Source: Actinomycetota bacterium
Lineage (GTDB): Bacteria > Actinomycetota > Actinomycetes > Mycobacteriales > JACQDL01
DNA length: 64,000 nt
Assembly (NCBI GenBank): GCA_016201065.1
Contig: JACQDL010000059.1
Span: forward strand, 1 to 64,000
Reading direction: 5' to 3'
The position numbers were made by a program, and so were the translations under genes. The notes under the pieces are model-generated. The model made no database searches, was not told where the DNA came from, and saw only the letters and a list, made by a program, of their open reading frames with translations. Positions 1 through 7,957 of this stretch are shown here, piece by piece (position 1 is the stretch's first letter; each line of letters starts with the position of its first letter).

Positions 1-1
1 C

Positions 2-244
2 ATGGAATGGTTCGACCCGGGGCAGCAGTTCGAGGACATCACGCTGATCCGGCTTCCCCCGTACGCACCGGACCACAACCCGACCGAGCACGTGTGGAAT
101 CAGGCGAAGGGAGCGATCGCGAACATCCAGCGAGAGACCGCAGACCAAACCTTCAGCGCCTTCGAATTGTTCATCAAGAATGGGACGTTCAGATACGACT
201 TCGAGCACCTCTCAATCCCGATGGGCGAGGCCGATTTTGTTTAA
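2..244 (+). mobile_element. IS630-family transposase, 3' end only
   Basis: The reading frame enters from the left edge of the window, so only the last 80 or so residues are visible. LPPYAPDHNPTEHVW is the C-terminal signature of IS630/Tc1-type DDE transposases, and the glutamate of NPTEHVW is the last acidic catalytic residue. Such enzymes cut and join IS ends at TA targets (family knowledge). The stop codon is followed directly by a regulator gene that has lost its front, so this insertion, or a deletion next to it, probably removed that gene's start. I see no clear terminal inverted repeat to the right. GC content is visibly lower than in the rest of the window, in line with acquired DNA. 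Confidence 0.8.
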
Positions 245-640
245 TTGCGGCCACAGCGCGCCGACTCGACGAGTCGGCCGGACTGGCTGCACTACTTCGA
301 TGACGGGTACCTTGCGGCCCGTTTCGCGCACTGCTTCCGTGACCTGAAGCAGTGGCGCCACGCCCGAGACTACGGGCGGCAAGCCGTCAAGATGAGCGAC
401 AACCTGACCCGCGCGCGGATGTTCAACACCGCAGTGTTGGCGACGGCATATATCGACACCGACTTGGATCAGGCACTCACCATCGGCCTGGAAGCGGTGG
501 ATCTTGCGAAAACAATCCAGTCCGCGCGGGCGCTGAACTACGTTCGCGATATTCGGCATCGCCTCTACGAGAGGTACGGCGATCATTCGCGGGTGCAGCA
601 GTTCACCGAGCGAATCTCTGAGTTGCTAGGAGCATATTGA
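245..640 (+). pseudogene. 5'-truncated XRE-type regulator, TPR-like C-terminal part
   Basis: About 130 codons remain, beginning right after the transposase stop at a TTG with no visible ribosome binding site. The text YLAARFAHCFRDL, QWRHARDYGRQAV and RMFNTAVLATAYID matches the C-terminal helical repeat region of the large actinobacterial regulators that have an N-terminal XRE helix-turn-helix (family recall). That DNA-binding domain is missing here. The frame is intact to its stop, which abuts the start of the DUF952 gene (TGAATG), so the two were probably one operon. I read it as a remnant left by IS insertion. A functional short protein is possible but unlikely because no own start signal is seen. 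Confidence 0.6.
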
Positions 641-1015
641 ATGGGACTCATATACCATATTTCGAACGCTACCGACTGGCAGCAGGCGCGGGTGGACGGT
701 GCGTATCGCATATCCACGCGCGGCCGGAGCCTTGAACAGCAAGGATTCATTCACGCCAGCACGGCCGAGCAGGTGGCACCCGTCGCCAACGCAGTATACG
801 TCGGGGATCAGGGATTGCTGGTTCTGGTAATCGACGAGACGCGAGTGAATCCGGAGATCGTCTACGAGTCGGTGCCTGGTTGGGAGAAGCCGTTTCCGCA
901 TATCTACGGCCCGCTCAACCTTGATGCGGTCGTCAAAACACTTCCCTTGCCGAAGGACGAGAATGGGCTATTCACGTTCGAGGTTGAGGTCGAGGGCGAT
1001 ACGGGCGCTGGCTGA
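641..1015 (+). CDS. DUF952 family protein
   Basis: A 124-residue soluble protein. The opening LIYHIS, the central GFIHAS and the PHIYGPL motif are hallmarks of the DUF952 family, small proteins found in bacteria and eukaryotes and often fused to or next to other enzymes; the molecular function is not established. The conserved histidines in YHIS, FIHAS and PHIYG may line a pocket (inference). The ATG follows the stop of the truncated regulator with no gap, so translation may depend on that upstream frame. The 5' end is AT-rich (around 43 percent GC near 600-660), unlike the neighbouring chromosome, which suggests that it arrived with the upstream fragment. Confidence 0.85.
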   Translation: MGLIYHISNATDWQQARVDGAYRISTRGRSLEQQGFIHASTAEQVAPVANAVYVGDQGLLVLVIDETRVNPEIVYESVPGWEKPFPHIYGPLNLDAVVKTLPLPKDENGLFTFEVEVEGDTGAG

Positions 1016-1047
1016 CTCCGCGCTGTCACCGGCGTAGTCGTCGGGAT

Positions 1048-1079
1048 GGGCGGCCGACCGGGTGGGTGGCCGGCCGCCC
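1048..1079. terminator. Bidirectional hairpin between convergent genes
   Basis: GGGCGGCCG at 1048-1056 pairs perfectly with CGGCCGCCC at 1071-1079 around a 14-base loop. It lies between the convergent DUF952 gene and phoH2, six bases from the phoH2 stop. There is no T-run, as is common for actinobacterial terminators. Confidence 0.6.
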
Positions 1080-1084
1080 CGGAC

Positions 1085-2503
1085 TCACAGGGACAGATCC
1101 TCCAGCATCTCGGTGACCAGCGCGGCGATCGGCGACCGCTCCGAGCGGGTCAGCGTGACGTGGGCGAACAGCGGATGCCCCTTCAACGTCTCGATCACCG
1201 CGGCCACACCGTCGTGCCGACCGACCCGCAGGTTGTCCCGCTGCGCCACGTCGTGGGTGAGCACCACCCGCGACCCGGAGCCCAACCGGGACAGCACCGT
1301 CAGCAGCACCTGCCGCTCCAGCGACTGCGCCTCGTCGACGATGACGAACGAGTCGTGCAACGACCGTCCCCGGATGTGGGTCAGCGGCAGCACCTCCAGC
1401 ATGCCGCGGGCGAGCACCTCCTCGATCACATCACGGGAGACCAGCGCGCCGAGGGTGTCGAAGACGGCCTGCGCCCACGGCGCCATCTTCTCCCCCTCGC
1501 TTCCCGGCAGGTAGCCGAGCTCCTGGCCGCCGACGGCGTACAGCGGACGGAAGACCACGACCTTCTGGTACTGCCGGCGTTCCAGCACCGACTCCAGCCC
1601 GGCGCACAGCGCCAGCGCGCTCTTGCCAGTGCCGGCCCGACCGCCGAGGGAGACGATGCCGACCTCCGGGTCGAGCAGCAGGTCCAGCGCGACCCGCTGC
1701 TCCGCGGACCGACCGTGCAGACCGAACGCCTCGCGGTCTCCGCGCACCAGCCGCACCTGCTTGTCGGCGGTGACCCGCCCCAGCGCCGACCCGCGTGGGG
1801 AGGAGAGCACCAGCCCGGTGTGGCAGGGCAGCTCGGCGGCGGCGCCCACGTCGATCCGGTCACCGTCGTAGAGCTGGCTGATCTCCTCCGCCCCGATCGC
1901 CAGCTCGACGATCCCGGTCCAGCCGGACTCGATCACGGCCAGCGCCCGGTACTCGTCCGCGGCAAGACCGACCGCCGCCGCCTTCACCCGCAGCGGCAGG
2001 TCCTTGGTGACCAGGACGACATCGGGTTTCTCGGCGGCGAGGTTCAGCGCGACGGCGAGGATCCGCGCGTCGTTGGTGTCCGCCCGGAACCCGGGGGGCA
2101 ACGCATCCGCGTCGGCGTGGTTGAGCTCCACGTGCAGGGTCCCGCCGACGTCACCGATCGGAACCGGTACGTCCAGACGACCATGCTTGACCCGCAGATC
2201 GTCCAGCAGGCGGAGCGCCTGCCGGGCGAACCAGCCGAGCTCCGGGTGCTGGCGCTTGCCCTCCAGCTCGATGATGACCACCAGCGGCAGCACCACGTCG
2301 TGCTCGGCAAAGCGGAGCAGCGCCCCCGGGTCGGCGAGCAGCACACTGGTGTCCAGCACATAGGTCCGCCGGGTGACGCCGGCGCGCGGGCCCCGCTGGC
2401 GGGCCGGGCGGGCGGCCCGCGCCCGACCGGATGGCGGGCGGGCGGCGTCCGGCGACACCGGAGCATCGGACGGGGGACCTGTCTGGGTACGGCGAGCAGC
2501 CAT
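1085..2503 (-). CDS. phoH2: PIN-PhoH fusion protein (PhoH2-type RNA helicase/RNase)
   Basis: A 472-residue cytoplasmic protein with two domains. A PIN ribonuclease domain starts near residue 47 ([12 protein letters not shown], with further acidic residues at TNDAR). A PhoH ATPase follows, with Walker [12 protein letters not shown] near residue 287 and Walker [11 protein letters not shown] near 389. PIN-PhoH fusions from mycobacteria unwind and cleave RNA in an ATP-dependent way (family knowledge). The ATG at 2503 is preceded by GGGGAG six bases away. An in-frame extension upstream is only low-complexity Arg/Pro text and is rejected. The first 40 residues are a disordered Arg/Pro/Ala tail. The gene stands alone, reading away from a long intergenic region. 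Confidence 0.9.
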   Translation of the reverse strand: MAARRTQTGPPSDAPVSPDAARPPSGRARAARPARQRGPRAGVTRRTYVLDTSVLLADPGALLRFAEHDVVLPLVVIIELEGKRQHPELGWFARQALRLLDDLRVKHGRLDVPVPIGDVGGTLHVELNHADADALPPGFRADTNDARILAVALNLAAEKPDVVLVTKDLPLRVKAAAVGLAADEYRALAVIESGWTGIVELAIGAEEISQLYDGDRIDVGAAAELPCHTGLVLSSPRGSALGRVTADKQVRLVRGDREAFGLHGRSAEQRVALDLLLDPEVGIVSLGGRAGTGKSALALCAGLESVLERRQYQKVVVFRPLYAVGGQELGYLPGSEGEKMAPWAQAVFDTLGALVSRDVIEEVLARGMLEVLPLTHIRGRSLHDSFVIVDEAQSLERQVLLTVLSRLGSGSRVVLTHDVAQRDNLRVGRHDGVAAVIETLKGHPLFAHVTLTRSERSPIAALVTEMLEDLSL

Positions 2504-2844
2504 GGGCTCTCCCCGCGGGCGTGCACCGCGCCCGCGCGTCGTGGGACCGGTCCGGCCCCGAGCGTGGATCACGCTGGGGGCGGGTGCCGGCCCCCTCGGG
2601 TTTGCGCCGATACGACACCAACACCGCCTGGGACCTCCCGGGCAGCTCGTTGGGTGCGGGCCGCCGGTACCGACGGTACGGGTCGCACCGACGACCCGCG
2701 AGCGAATACGGTCATCCGAGGTGTCCGGGCCCGGCAACGAAGAAACTCACGCACTCCGGCCCGCAAGATCAAGGACCTTGGTCAGGTCTGCGCTCCGCTC
2801 GCCGACGCTACCTTGAGCGACATCACCCAAGGAGGTGGAGCACG
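2504..2844. other. 341-bp divergent intergenic region
   Basis: This gap separates phoH2 (leftward) from two membrane protein genes (rightward). Open frames across it read as low-complexity Arg/Pro shadow and are not believed. A 7-bp hairpin (CGGGTCG at 2679-2685 with CGACCCG at 2692-2698, six-base loop) is the only notable structure. A strong ribosome site GGAGGTGGAG at 2831-2840 serves the rightward gene. I see no convincing -35/-10 pair and no riboswitch motif that I know. Confidence 0.5.
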
Positions 2845-3357
2845 ATGAGTCTCACCGACCGGGAGACCTGGGGGCTCATACACGGCATGGTGCTCGGCGC
2901 GGCGTTCCTGCTGGCGTTCGGGGGCGGCGTCGCGGGCTTCTGGAGCCTGAAACCAGAACTGGTGACGGCGGCAGGGGTCGTCGAGCGGATACGTCGCCTG
3001 AAGGTCGGCGTGGTGGCCATGGCCGTCGCGGCGTGGGGCACCGTGCTGACCGGGACCTGGGTGGTCTACCCCTGGTACCGGTCCCCGGCCAAGACCAGCC
3101 CGAAGTCGATCCTGGTCGCCGACGAGTCCACCGCGCAGTGGCACGAGTTCGGGATGGAGTGGAAGGAACACATCGCCTGGCTCAGCCCGATCCTGGCCAC
3201 CGTGGTGGCCTTCGTCGTGGTGTACCTGGGCACCCAGCTCATCCGCCATGACAACGTTCGCCGGATGCTGCTCACGCTGTTCGTCATCGCGTTCGGTATC
3301 GCAGCGGTCGCCGGCCTGTTCGGCGCACTGATCACCAAGGTCGCACCGGTCCTGTAG
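2845..3357 (+). CDS. Four-helix membrane protein of unknown function
   Basis: A 170-residue integral membrane protein. Four hydrophobic segments are visible near residues 11-33, 50-72, 113-132 and 143-164. The loop between helices 2 and 3 is polar and aromatic (WVVYPWYRSP, then WHEFGMEWKEHIAW). Histidines at the start of helix 1 (GLIHGM) and before helix 3 (WKEHIAW) face the membrane ends and could bind a metal or haem; this is inference only. The ATG at 2845 has an excellent site, GGAGGTGGAG, five bases upstream. The next gene starts eight bases after the stop, so the pair forms an operon. I do not recognise the family beyond being actinobacterial-like. Confidence 0.75.
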   Translation: MSLTDRETWGLIHGMVLGAAFLLAFGGGVAGFWSLKPELVTAAGVVERIRRLKVGVVAMAVAAWGTVLTGTWVVYPWYRSPAKTSPKSILVADESTAQWHEFGMEWKEHIAWLSPILATVVAFVVVYLGTQLIRHDNVRRMLLTLFVIAFGIAAVAGLFGALITKVAPVL

Positions 3358-3365
3358 GAGACGTC

Positions 3366-3740
3366 ATGACCCAGCACACCGAAGCCGTGACGCCGGTCGG
3401 TGCCGACCCGCACCCCGGCGAACCGGACAAGCCGTTCGGCCCGATCAACGCCGCGCTGATCGCGGGCGGGATCGGTTCTCTCGCGATGGGGGTGTTCACC
3501 ACCTTGGTCGAGGCCAGCACCTCGGTGAAGAGCGCCCTCACCCTCACCAAGGCGGTCGGCCCGCTGTCCGGCAAGACCGTCTTCGCGGTCGTCGTCTGGC
3601 TGGTCGCCTGGGCGGTCCTGCATGCGACGATGCGCAGGTCCACGATGGCGGTCGGCCGTGCGTTCGCCCTCACGCTCACCCTGGTCGGTCTGGGGCTCCT
3701 GCTCACCTTCCCGCTGATCTTCCAGGCATTCGCTCCGTAG
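3366..3740 (+). CDS. Three-helix membrane protein, partner of the preceding gene
   Basis: A 124-residue membrane protein. A polar N-terminal tail of about 25 residues is followed by hydrophobic segments near 29-48, 72-87 and 98-119 (LTLTLVGLGLLLTFPLIF). TAGGAG just before the ATG acts as ribosome site and overlaps the stop of the upstream gene, so the two proteins are probably made together and may form a complex. No catalytic or binding motif is evident and I cannot name a family. A strong hairpin ends the operon nine bases after the stop. Confidence 0.7.
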   Translation: MTQHTEAVTPVGADPHPGEPDKPFGPINAALIAGGIGSLAMGVFTTLVEASTSVKSALTLTKAVGPLSGKTVFAVVVWLVAWAVLHATMRRSTMAVGRAFALTLTLVGLGLLLTFPLIFQAFAP

Positions 3741-3749
3741 CCCGGCCAT

Positions 3750-3786
3750 GGGCGGGTCGCCGCGTCCGGATCGCGGCGGCCCGCCC
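3750..3786 (+). terminator. Strong hairpin terminator of the membrane-protein operon
   Basis: GGGCGGGTCGCCGCG at 3750-3764 pairs with CGCGGCGGCCCGCCC at 3772-3786: 15 pairs including one G-U, around a 7-base loop. It lies just after the stop at 3740 and before fetA. No T-run follows. Confidence 0.7.
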
Positions 3787-3832
3787 GTACCGCGCCGACC
3801 GCACCGAAAACGCCCCGCCCCATCATTGAGCC

Positions 3833-4627
3833 ATGGCTCACCCATCAGATCGCGCCGGACCGCGGCACGCCGACGGCCCCGTGTTCACCTTCACGGGCGT
3901 CGGGGTGCGCCGCGCCCAGCGGTGGACGCTTCGTGCGGTGACCGCCGAGGTGCCCGGGACCGGGGTGACGGCCGTGGTCGGGCCGTCCGGTGCGGGCAAG
4001 ACCACCCTGCTGCGGTTGTGCAACCGCCTCGACGTACCCGACGCCGGCGTGGTGTCCTTCCGGGGACACGACGTCGCCGCCCTCGACCCGCTGCGGCTGC
4101 GTCGCCAGGTCGGGATGGTGTTCCAGCGCCCGACCGTCTTCGGCGGGACGGTCCGCGACAACCTGCTGGTGGCCCGCCCCGGTGCCGCCGAGGAGGACCT
4201 CGTCGGCGCCCTGCGCGGTGTCGCCGTCGGCCCCGAGCTCCTGGACCAGCCGGCCGGGCAGCTCTCCGGCGGAGAGGCGCAGCGCGTCTGCCTGGCGCGC
4301 ACGCTCATCACCGAGCCCGAGGTCCTGCTCCTGGATGAACCGACGTCCGCCCTGGACGCGGGGGCACGGATGGCCTTCGAACGCCTCGTCGCCGAGCTGG
4401 TCCGCCGTGGCCTGCCCGCCCTGTGGGTCACCCATGACCTGGATCAGCTGCACCGCGTCGCCGACCACGTGCTCGTGGTCGCGGCCGGCCAGCTGCTCCA
4501 CGCCGGGCCGGCCGCGGCGCTCTCCGACCAGCCCGACGTGCTGGCGCTGCTGCGCAGCGGCACCGGGGACCATGAGGTGCGCACCGACGGTGCCACCGCG
4601 AGGGAGCAGGGCAGGAAGCAGCCATGA
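3833..4627 (+). CDS. fetA: ABC transporter ATP-binding protein, FetA type
   Basis: A 264-residue ATPase. Walker A GPSGAGKTTLL lies near residue 51, the Q-loop in GMVFQRPTVF, the signature LSGGEAQRVCLA near 143, Walker B VLLLDEPTSALD near 163, and the switch histidine in LWVTHDLDQL. It powers the FetB permease encoded next, with which it overlaps by four bases (ATGA). FetAB of E. coli exports iron and protects against oxidative stress (family knowledge). Phosphate-type and amino-acid-type ATPases look similar, but the FetB partner decides the assignment. The C-terminal 20 residues after RSGTGDHEVR are polar and probably dispensable. The ATG at 3833 has no strong ribosome site. Confidence 0.82.
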   Translation: MAHPSDRAGPRHADGPVFTFTGVGVRRAQRWTLRAVTAEVPGTGVTAVVGPSGAGKTTLLRLCNRLDVPDAGVVSFRGHDVAALDPLRLRRQVGMVFQRPTVFGGTVRDNLLVARPGAAEEDLVGALRGVAVGPELLDQPAGQLSGGEAQRVCLARTLITEPEVLLLDEPTSALDAGARMAFERLVAELVRRGLPALWVTHDLDQLHRVADHVLVVAAGQLLHAGPAAALSDQPDVLALLRSGTGDHEVRTDGATAREQGRKQP

Positions 4628-5406
4628 GCGGTGATGTGACGTGGGTGGGGTTGCTCGCCTCGCTCCTGCTCGTCTCGGTGGCCGTCGTCGTCTCCTGGCG
4701 CATCGGGTTGCGCCTGGAGACGACGATCGTGTGGGCGACGGTGCGCGCGGTCGCCCAGCTCCTGCTGGCCGGCTGGGCCCTCACCGTGATCATCGACCCC
4801 GGCCGGCCGCTCGCCTGGTCCTGGCTGTGGGTCGTCACCATGACCGGGTACGCCGGTGTGGTCGTCCGGCGCCGCGCACCCGAGATCCCGCAGGTGATGC
4901 TCCTCGCCGTGACCGCCTTCGCCGTCTCGGCCGTGGTCACCCTCGGTGTCCTGTTCGGGCTGCGGGTCTTCCCCCTCGAAGGACGCACCCTGGTGCCGCT
5001 CGCCGGCCTCATGATCGGAAACGCGATGAACGCCACCGTGCTCGCCGGGCGCCGCATCGTCGAGCAGCTGCGCGACCAGCGCGAGGAGGTCGAGGCCCGG
5101 CTGGCCCTCGGGCAGACCTCGCAGCAGGCGGCCCGCCCCTACCTGGTCATGGCCGTCCGCACCGCCCTGGTGCCGCAGATCGAGACCACCCGCGCGGTCG
5201 GGCTCGTCATCCTCCCCGGCGCGATGACCGGGCTCATCCTCGCTGGTGTGAAACCGCTCGACGCGGTCCTCGTCCAGGCCGTGGTCATGTTCGTCGTGCT
5301 CGGCTCGGTGGCCACCACCGCCGCCGTCATCGGCGTCGGGCTCACCCACCGGTTGTTCACCCGCGACCACCGCCTGCGCGCGATCCCCCGCCCCGCACAG
5401 CGGTGA
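4624..5406 (+). CDS. fetB: FetB/UPF0014-type ABC permease (putative iron export)
   Basis: A 260-residue membrane protein of the FetB family. About seven hydrophobic segments are seen. The family core GLMIGNAMNATVLAGRR sits near residues 122-138, and QIETTRAVGLVILPGAMTG near 183 is the second conserved block. It forms the membrane channel for the ATPase encoded upstream, whose stop overlaps this start (ATGA), so the two are translationally coupled. The substrate is probably ferrous iron or another transition metal, by analogy with E. coli FetAB; the sequence alone does not prove this. larC ends 12 bases past the stop on the opposite strand. Confidence 0.87.
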   Translation: MSGDVTWVGLLASLLLVSVAVVVSWRIGLRLETTIVWATVRAVAQLLLAGWALTVIIDPGRPLAWSWLWVVTMTGYAGVVVRRRAPEIPQVMLLAVTAFAVSAVVTLGVLFGLRVFPLEGRTLVPLAGLMIGNAMNATVLAGRRIVEQLRDQREEVEARLALGQTSQQAARPYLVMAVRTALVPQIETTRAVGLVILPGAMTGLILAGVKPLDAVLVQAVVMFVVLGSVATTAAVIGVGLTHRLFTRDHRLRAIPRPAQR

Positions 5407-5412
5407 CCGCCG

Positions 5413-5427
5413 ACCGGCTCAGCCGGT
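5413..5427. terminator. Small hairpin between fetB and larC ends
   Basis: ACCGGC at 5413-5418 pairs with GCCGGT at 5422-5427 around TCA, which is the larC stop codon. With only six pairs this is a weak candidate for a shared terminator of two convergent genes. Confidence 0.3.
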
Positions 5428-6654
5428 GATCGGCCCACCCGGATCGCCATACGTCGCGTGCGCGGCCGCGGTCGCGGCCCGCAGCACCTCCTTGGCCGGC
5501 TCGCCCAGCGCCTCGGCGGCGGCCCGGACGTCATCGAACTCCACGCTGAGGTTGACCAGCCGGCCCTCCAGCCGGGCCAGCTTCACACCGACCCGATGGC
5601 CGCCGACCTCGACCGCGCCGTACTCGCGGTCCAGGGCGTACTTGCCGACGGTGAGCTGGCGCACCCCGATGGTGCTCGTCCGGTCGAAGATCTCCCGGCG
5701 CAGCGCCGGCCCGCGCTGCTCGGCGCAGAGCACGTGCAGGGTGTGCGCGGGACGTCCCTTCTTCATCAGGATCGGGGTCAGCCAGGCGTCCGAGGCGCCC
5801 GCCGTGAGCAGGCCGGCGAGCACGTCCGGCCACAGCCGGGGATCGAGATCATCGACGTTGCACTCCAGCAGCACCGCGATCGCGCCGGTTGCGGTCTCCG
5901 TGGCCCCGACCGTCGTGGCCCCGATCGTGCCGACCACCGGTGTGCCGAGCACCAGCCGGAGCACGTTCGGCACCTCGGCGAGGTCGCGCGAGCCGGCGCC
6001 GGTCCCGACCCGGCGCACGGTCATCACCGGCATCGGACCCCAGTCCCGCACCGTCGCGGCGAGCAGCGCGGCACCCGTGGGCGTGCACATCTCGCGCACC
6101 GATGGGCCGGCCCAGACCGGCGCGCCGGCCTCCCGCAGCAGCTCCAGCACGGCCGGCGCCGGCACCGGTACCAGACCGTGTTCGCCCCTGACCATGCCGT
6201 TGCCGAGGGTCACCGTCGAGGCACCCAATGCCTCGACACCGAGGGCGTGTAACCCGGCCGCGGCACCGACCACGTCCGCGATCGCGTCCAGCGCACCGAC
6301 CTCGTGGAAGTGCACGTGCTCCGGCTCGGTCCGGTGCACCACCGCCTCGGCCCGGGCGAGCCGCTCGAAGGCCGCCAGCGCGACTCGCCGGACCGGCTCG
6401 GCCAGCGCGGCCTCCTGGAGCTGACCGCGCAGGTGCGCCCAGGTGCGGGTGAGGTTGGTCCGGGGGGCGTGCACGTCGACCTTGGTCGCGCCGATCCCCT
6501 GCCGTTGCACCACCCGGGCCTCGAGCCGGATCGGCTCGGTGCCCAGCGCGTCGATGGCCGCCTGGATGGCCGCCATGGGCGCACCCGCGTCCACCAGCGC
6601 GCCGAGGAACATGTCACCGGAAGCACCCGCCGCGCAGTCCAGCCAGCCGATCAC
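5419..6654 (-). CDS. larC: Nickel-pincer cofactor biosynthesis protein LarC
   Basis: A 411-residue cytoplasmic protein. It begins with LDCAAGASGDMFLGAL, the LarC signature. EHVHFHEVGALDAIADVVG near residue 109 and CNVDDLDPRLW near 268 are further conserved blocks. LarC is a CTP-dependent cyclometallase that inserts nickel into the pyridinium dithiocarboxylate mononucleotide made by LarB and LarE (family knowledge). In Lactobacillus LarC is expressed by frameshifting; here it is one uninterrupted frame. Its ATG overlaps the larB stop by four bases, so the two are coupled. Neither larE nor the racemase larA lies in the window. Confidence 0.92.
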   Translation of the reverse strand: MIGWLDCAAGASGDMFLGALVDAGAPMAAIQAAIDALGTEPIRLEARVVQRQGIGATKVDVHAPRTNLTRTWAHLRGQLQEAALAEPVRRVALAAFERLARAEAVVHRTEPEHVHFHEVGALDAIADVVGAAAGLHALGVEALGASTVTLGNGMVRGEHGLVPVPAPAVLELLREAGAPVWAGPSVREMCTPTGAALLAATVRDWGPMPVMTVRRVGTGAGSRDLAEVPNVLRLVLGTPVVGTIGATTVGATETATGAIAVLLECNVDDLDPRLWPDVLAGLLTAGASDAWLTPILMKKGRPAHTLHVLCAEQRGPALRREIFDRTSTIGVRQLTVGKYALDREYGAVEVGGHRVGVKLARLEGRLVNLSVEFDDVRAAAEALGEPAKEVLRAATAAAHATYGDPGGPITG

Positions 6655-7433
6655 GACCCGCTCCCCTTCCGCGTCGCCGCCTGCGGCGCTGCCGCCCGCG
6701 GTACGGCCGCCCGCGGTACGGCCGCCCGCCGGGCCACCCGGGCCGCGAACATCCCCGCCCCGAACCCGTTGTCGATGTTCGACACCACGACCCCCGGGGC
6801 GCAGGAGTTAAGCATGGTCAGCAACGCGGCGACCCCGCCGAACGACGCGCCGTAGCCAACGCTGGTCGGAACCGCGACCAGCGGCACGCCCACCAGCCCG
6901 CCGACGACGCTGGGCAGTGCGCCGTCCATCCCGGCCACGACCACCAGGCAGTCCGCGGCGTCGAGCAGGTCCCGGACCGCGAGCAACCGGTGGACCCCGG
7001 CCACCCCGACATCGCTGACCCGCTCGACCCGGGCACCGAGCACCCGCGCGGTGAACGCCGCCTCCGCCGCCACCGGTCCGTCCGACGTGCCGGCGGAGAG
7101 CACACAGACGACACCCGCCGGCTCGGGCAGCGCACCGACCGCGACCGCCCGTGCCTGCCCGTCCACGGTGGCCGCCGCGCCGTAGGCGGCCTCCAGGGCG
7201 GCGCGCATCGGGGCTGGTGCGCGGGTCACCAGCGCGGGGCGGTCCGGGTGTGCTGCCCGCAGCGCCGCGACGATCTCCAGCACCTGGGACACCGACTTCC
7301 CGGCGCCGAAGACCACCTCCGGGTCGCCGGTGCGGGCCTCCCGGTCAAGATCCAGCCGGGCGAAGCCGAGATCGGCGATGCCGGTCCCGGCGTCGCCGGA
7401 CTCGTCCGTACCACAGTCGTGATCGTTCGCCAC
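6651..7433 (-). CDS. larB: Nickel-pincer cofactor biosynthesis protein LarB
   Basis: A 260-residue protein. The domain from about residue 80 (VVCVLSAGTSDGPVAAEAAF, then GMDGALPSVVGGLVGVPL and GYGASFGGVAALLTMLNSC) is the PurE/AIR-carboxylase-like core of LarB, which carboxylates and hydrolyses nicotinic acid adenine dinucleotide in the first step of the cofactor route (family knowledge). LDLDREARTGDPEVVFG near residue 30 is the conserved N-terminal block. The GTG at 7433 is the best start because the longer frame would run into the divergent gene. The C-terminus carries short repeats of RRAAVPRAAVPRAA that look unstructured. larC follows with a four-base overlap. Confidence 0.9.
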   Translation of the reverse strand: MANDHDCGTDESGDAGTGIADLGFARLDLDREARTGDPEVVFGAGKSVSQVLEIVAALRAAHPDRPALVTRAPAPMRAALEAAYGAAATVDGQARAVAVGALPEPAGVVCVLSAGTSDGPVAAEAAFTARVLGARVERVSDVGVAGVHRLLAVRDLLDAADCLVVVAGMDGALPSVVGGLVGVPLVAVPTSVGYGASFGGVAALLTMLNSCAPGVVVSNIDNGFGAGMFAARVARRAAVPRAAVPRAAAPQAATRKGSGS

Positions 7434-7489
7434 AAGCGCAGGGTAACCAGGTGGGCGGGGCCCGGTTCGACGGCAACCCACGCACGGTG

Positions 7490-7933
7490 ATGAGCAGGTC
7501 CTACGCTGTGAAGGTGTTGGTGAAACCAGAGATCGTCCAGAATGTCGCATTCGGCGCGCTGTTGGTCGGCGCGCTGTCGCTCGTGGCCAGCATGCTCGCG
7601 CTTCGGTCGGCGGCCCGCGCGCGGCGGGCATTGCAGGCGCTGGCGGCGCCAGGCGGCGGCACTGCCCTGCTGGACGCCGCGGTCCGGCACGAGCTGCGCC
7701 ATGGACTGCGCCGGGTCAGCCTGGTCCGCTACGACGCGCTGGCCGACATGGGCGGTCGGATGTCGTTCTCGGTCGCGCTGCTCGACGACGACGCGAACGG
7801 CGTGGTGATCAGCGCGATCAATGGGCGCACCGAGTCCCGGTGCTACGGCAAGCTGGTCTCGGCCGGCGCGACCGCACAGGAGCTCTCGCCGGAGGAGAAG
7901 GACGCCATCACCCGCGCACTCGCACCGCGCTGA
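7490..7933 (+). CDS. DUF4446 family membrane-anchored protein
   Basis: A small protein of 147 residues. A hydrophobic helix near residues 15-38 (AFGALLVGALSLVASMLALRS) anchors it, with a cytoplasmic domain after it. The block GLRRVSLVRYDALADMGG, followed by SFSVALLDDDANGVVISAI, is typical of DUF4446, a Gram-positive family without known function. Two starts compete: ATG at 7490, and GTG at 7508, which has GAGCAGG nine bases upstream and may be the true one. It is divergent from larB and lies 24 bases before pheA, so it is probably co-transcribed with pheA. Confidence 0.8.
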   Translation: MSRSYAVKVLVKPEIVQNVAFGALLVGALSLVASMLALRSAARARRALQALAAPGGGTALLDAAVRHELRHGLRRVSLVRYDALADMGGRMSFSVALLDDDANGVVISAINGRTESRCYGKLVSAGATAQELSPEEKDAITRALAPR

Positions 7934-7957
7934 CCAGCGCCGGATACGCTGCCGGTC

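Noticed and set aside
2504-2844. A possible riboswitch or leader gene in the 341-bp gap
   Set aside because: One 7-bp hairpin only; none of the conserved cores of riboswitches known to me are present, and the open frames are compositionally empty.
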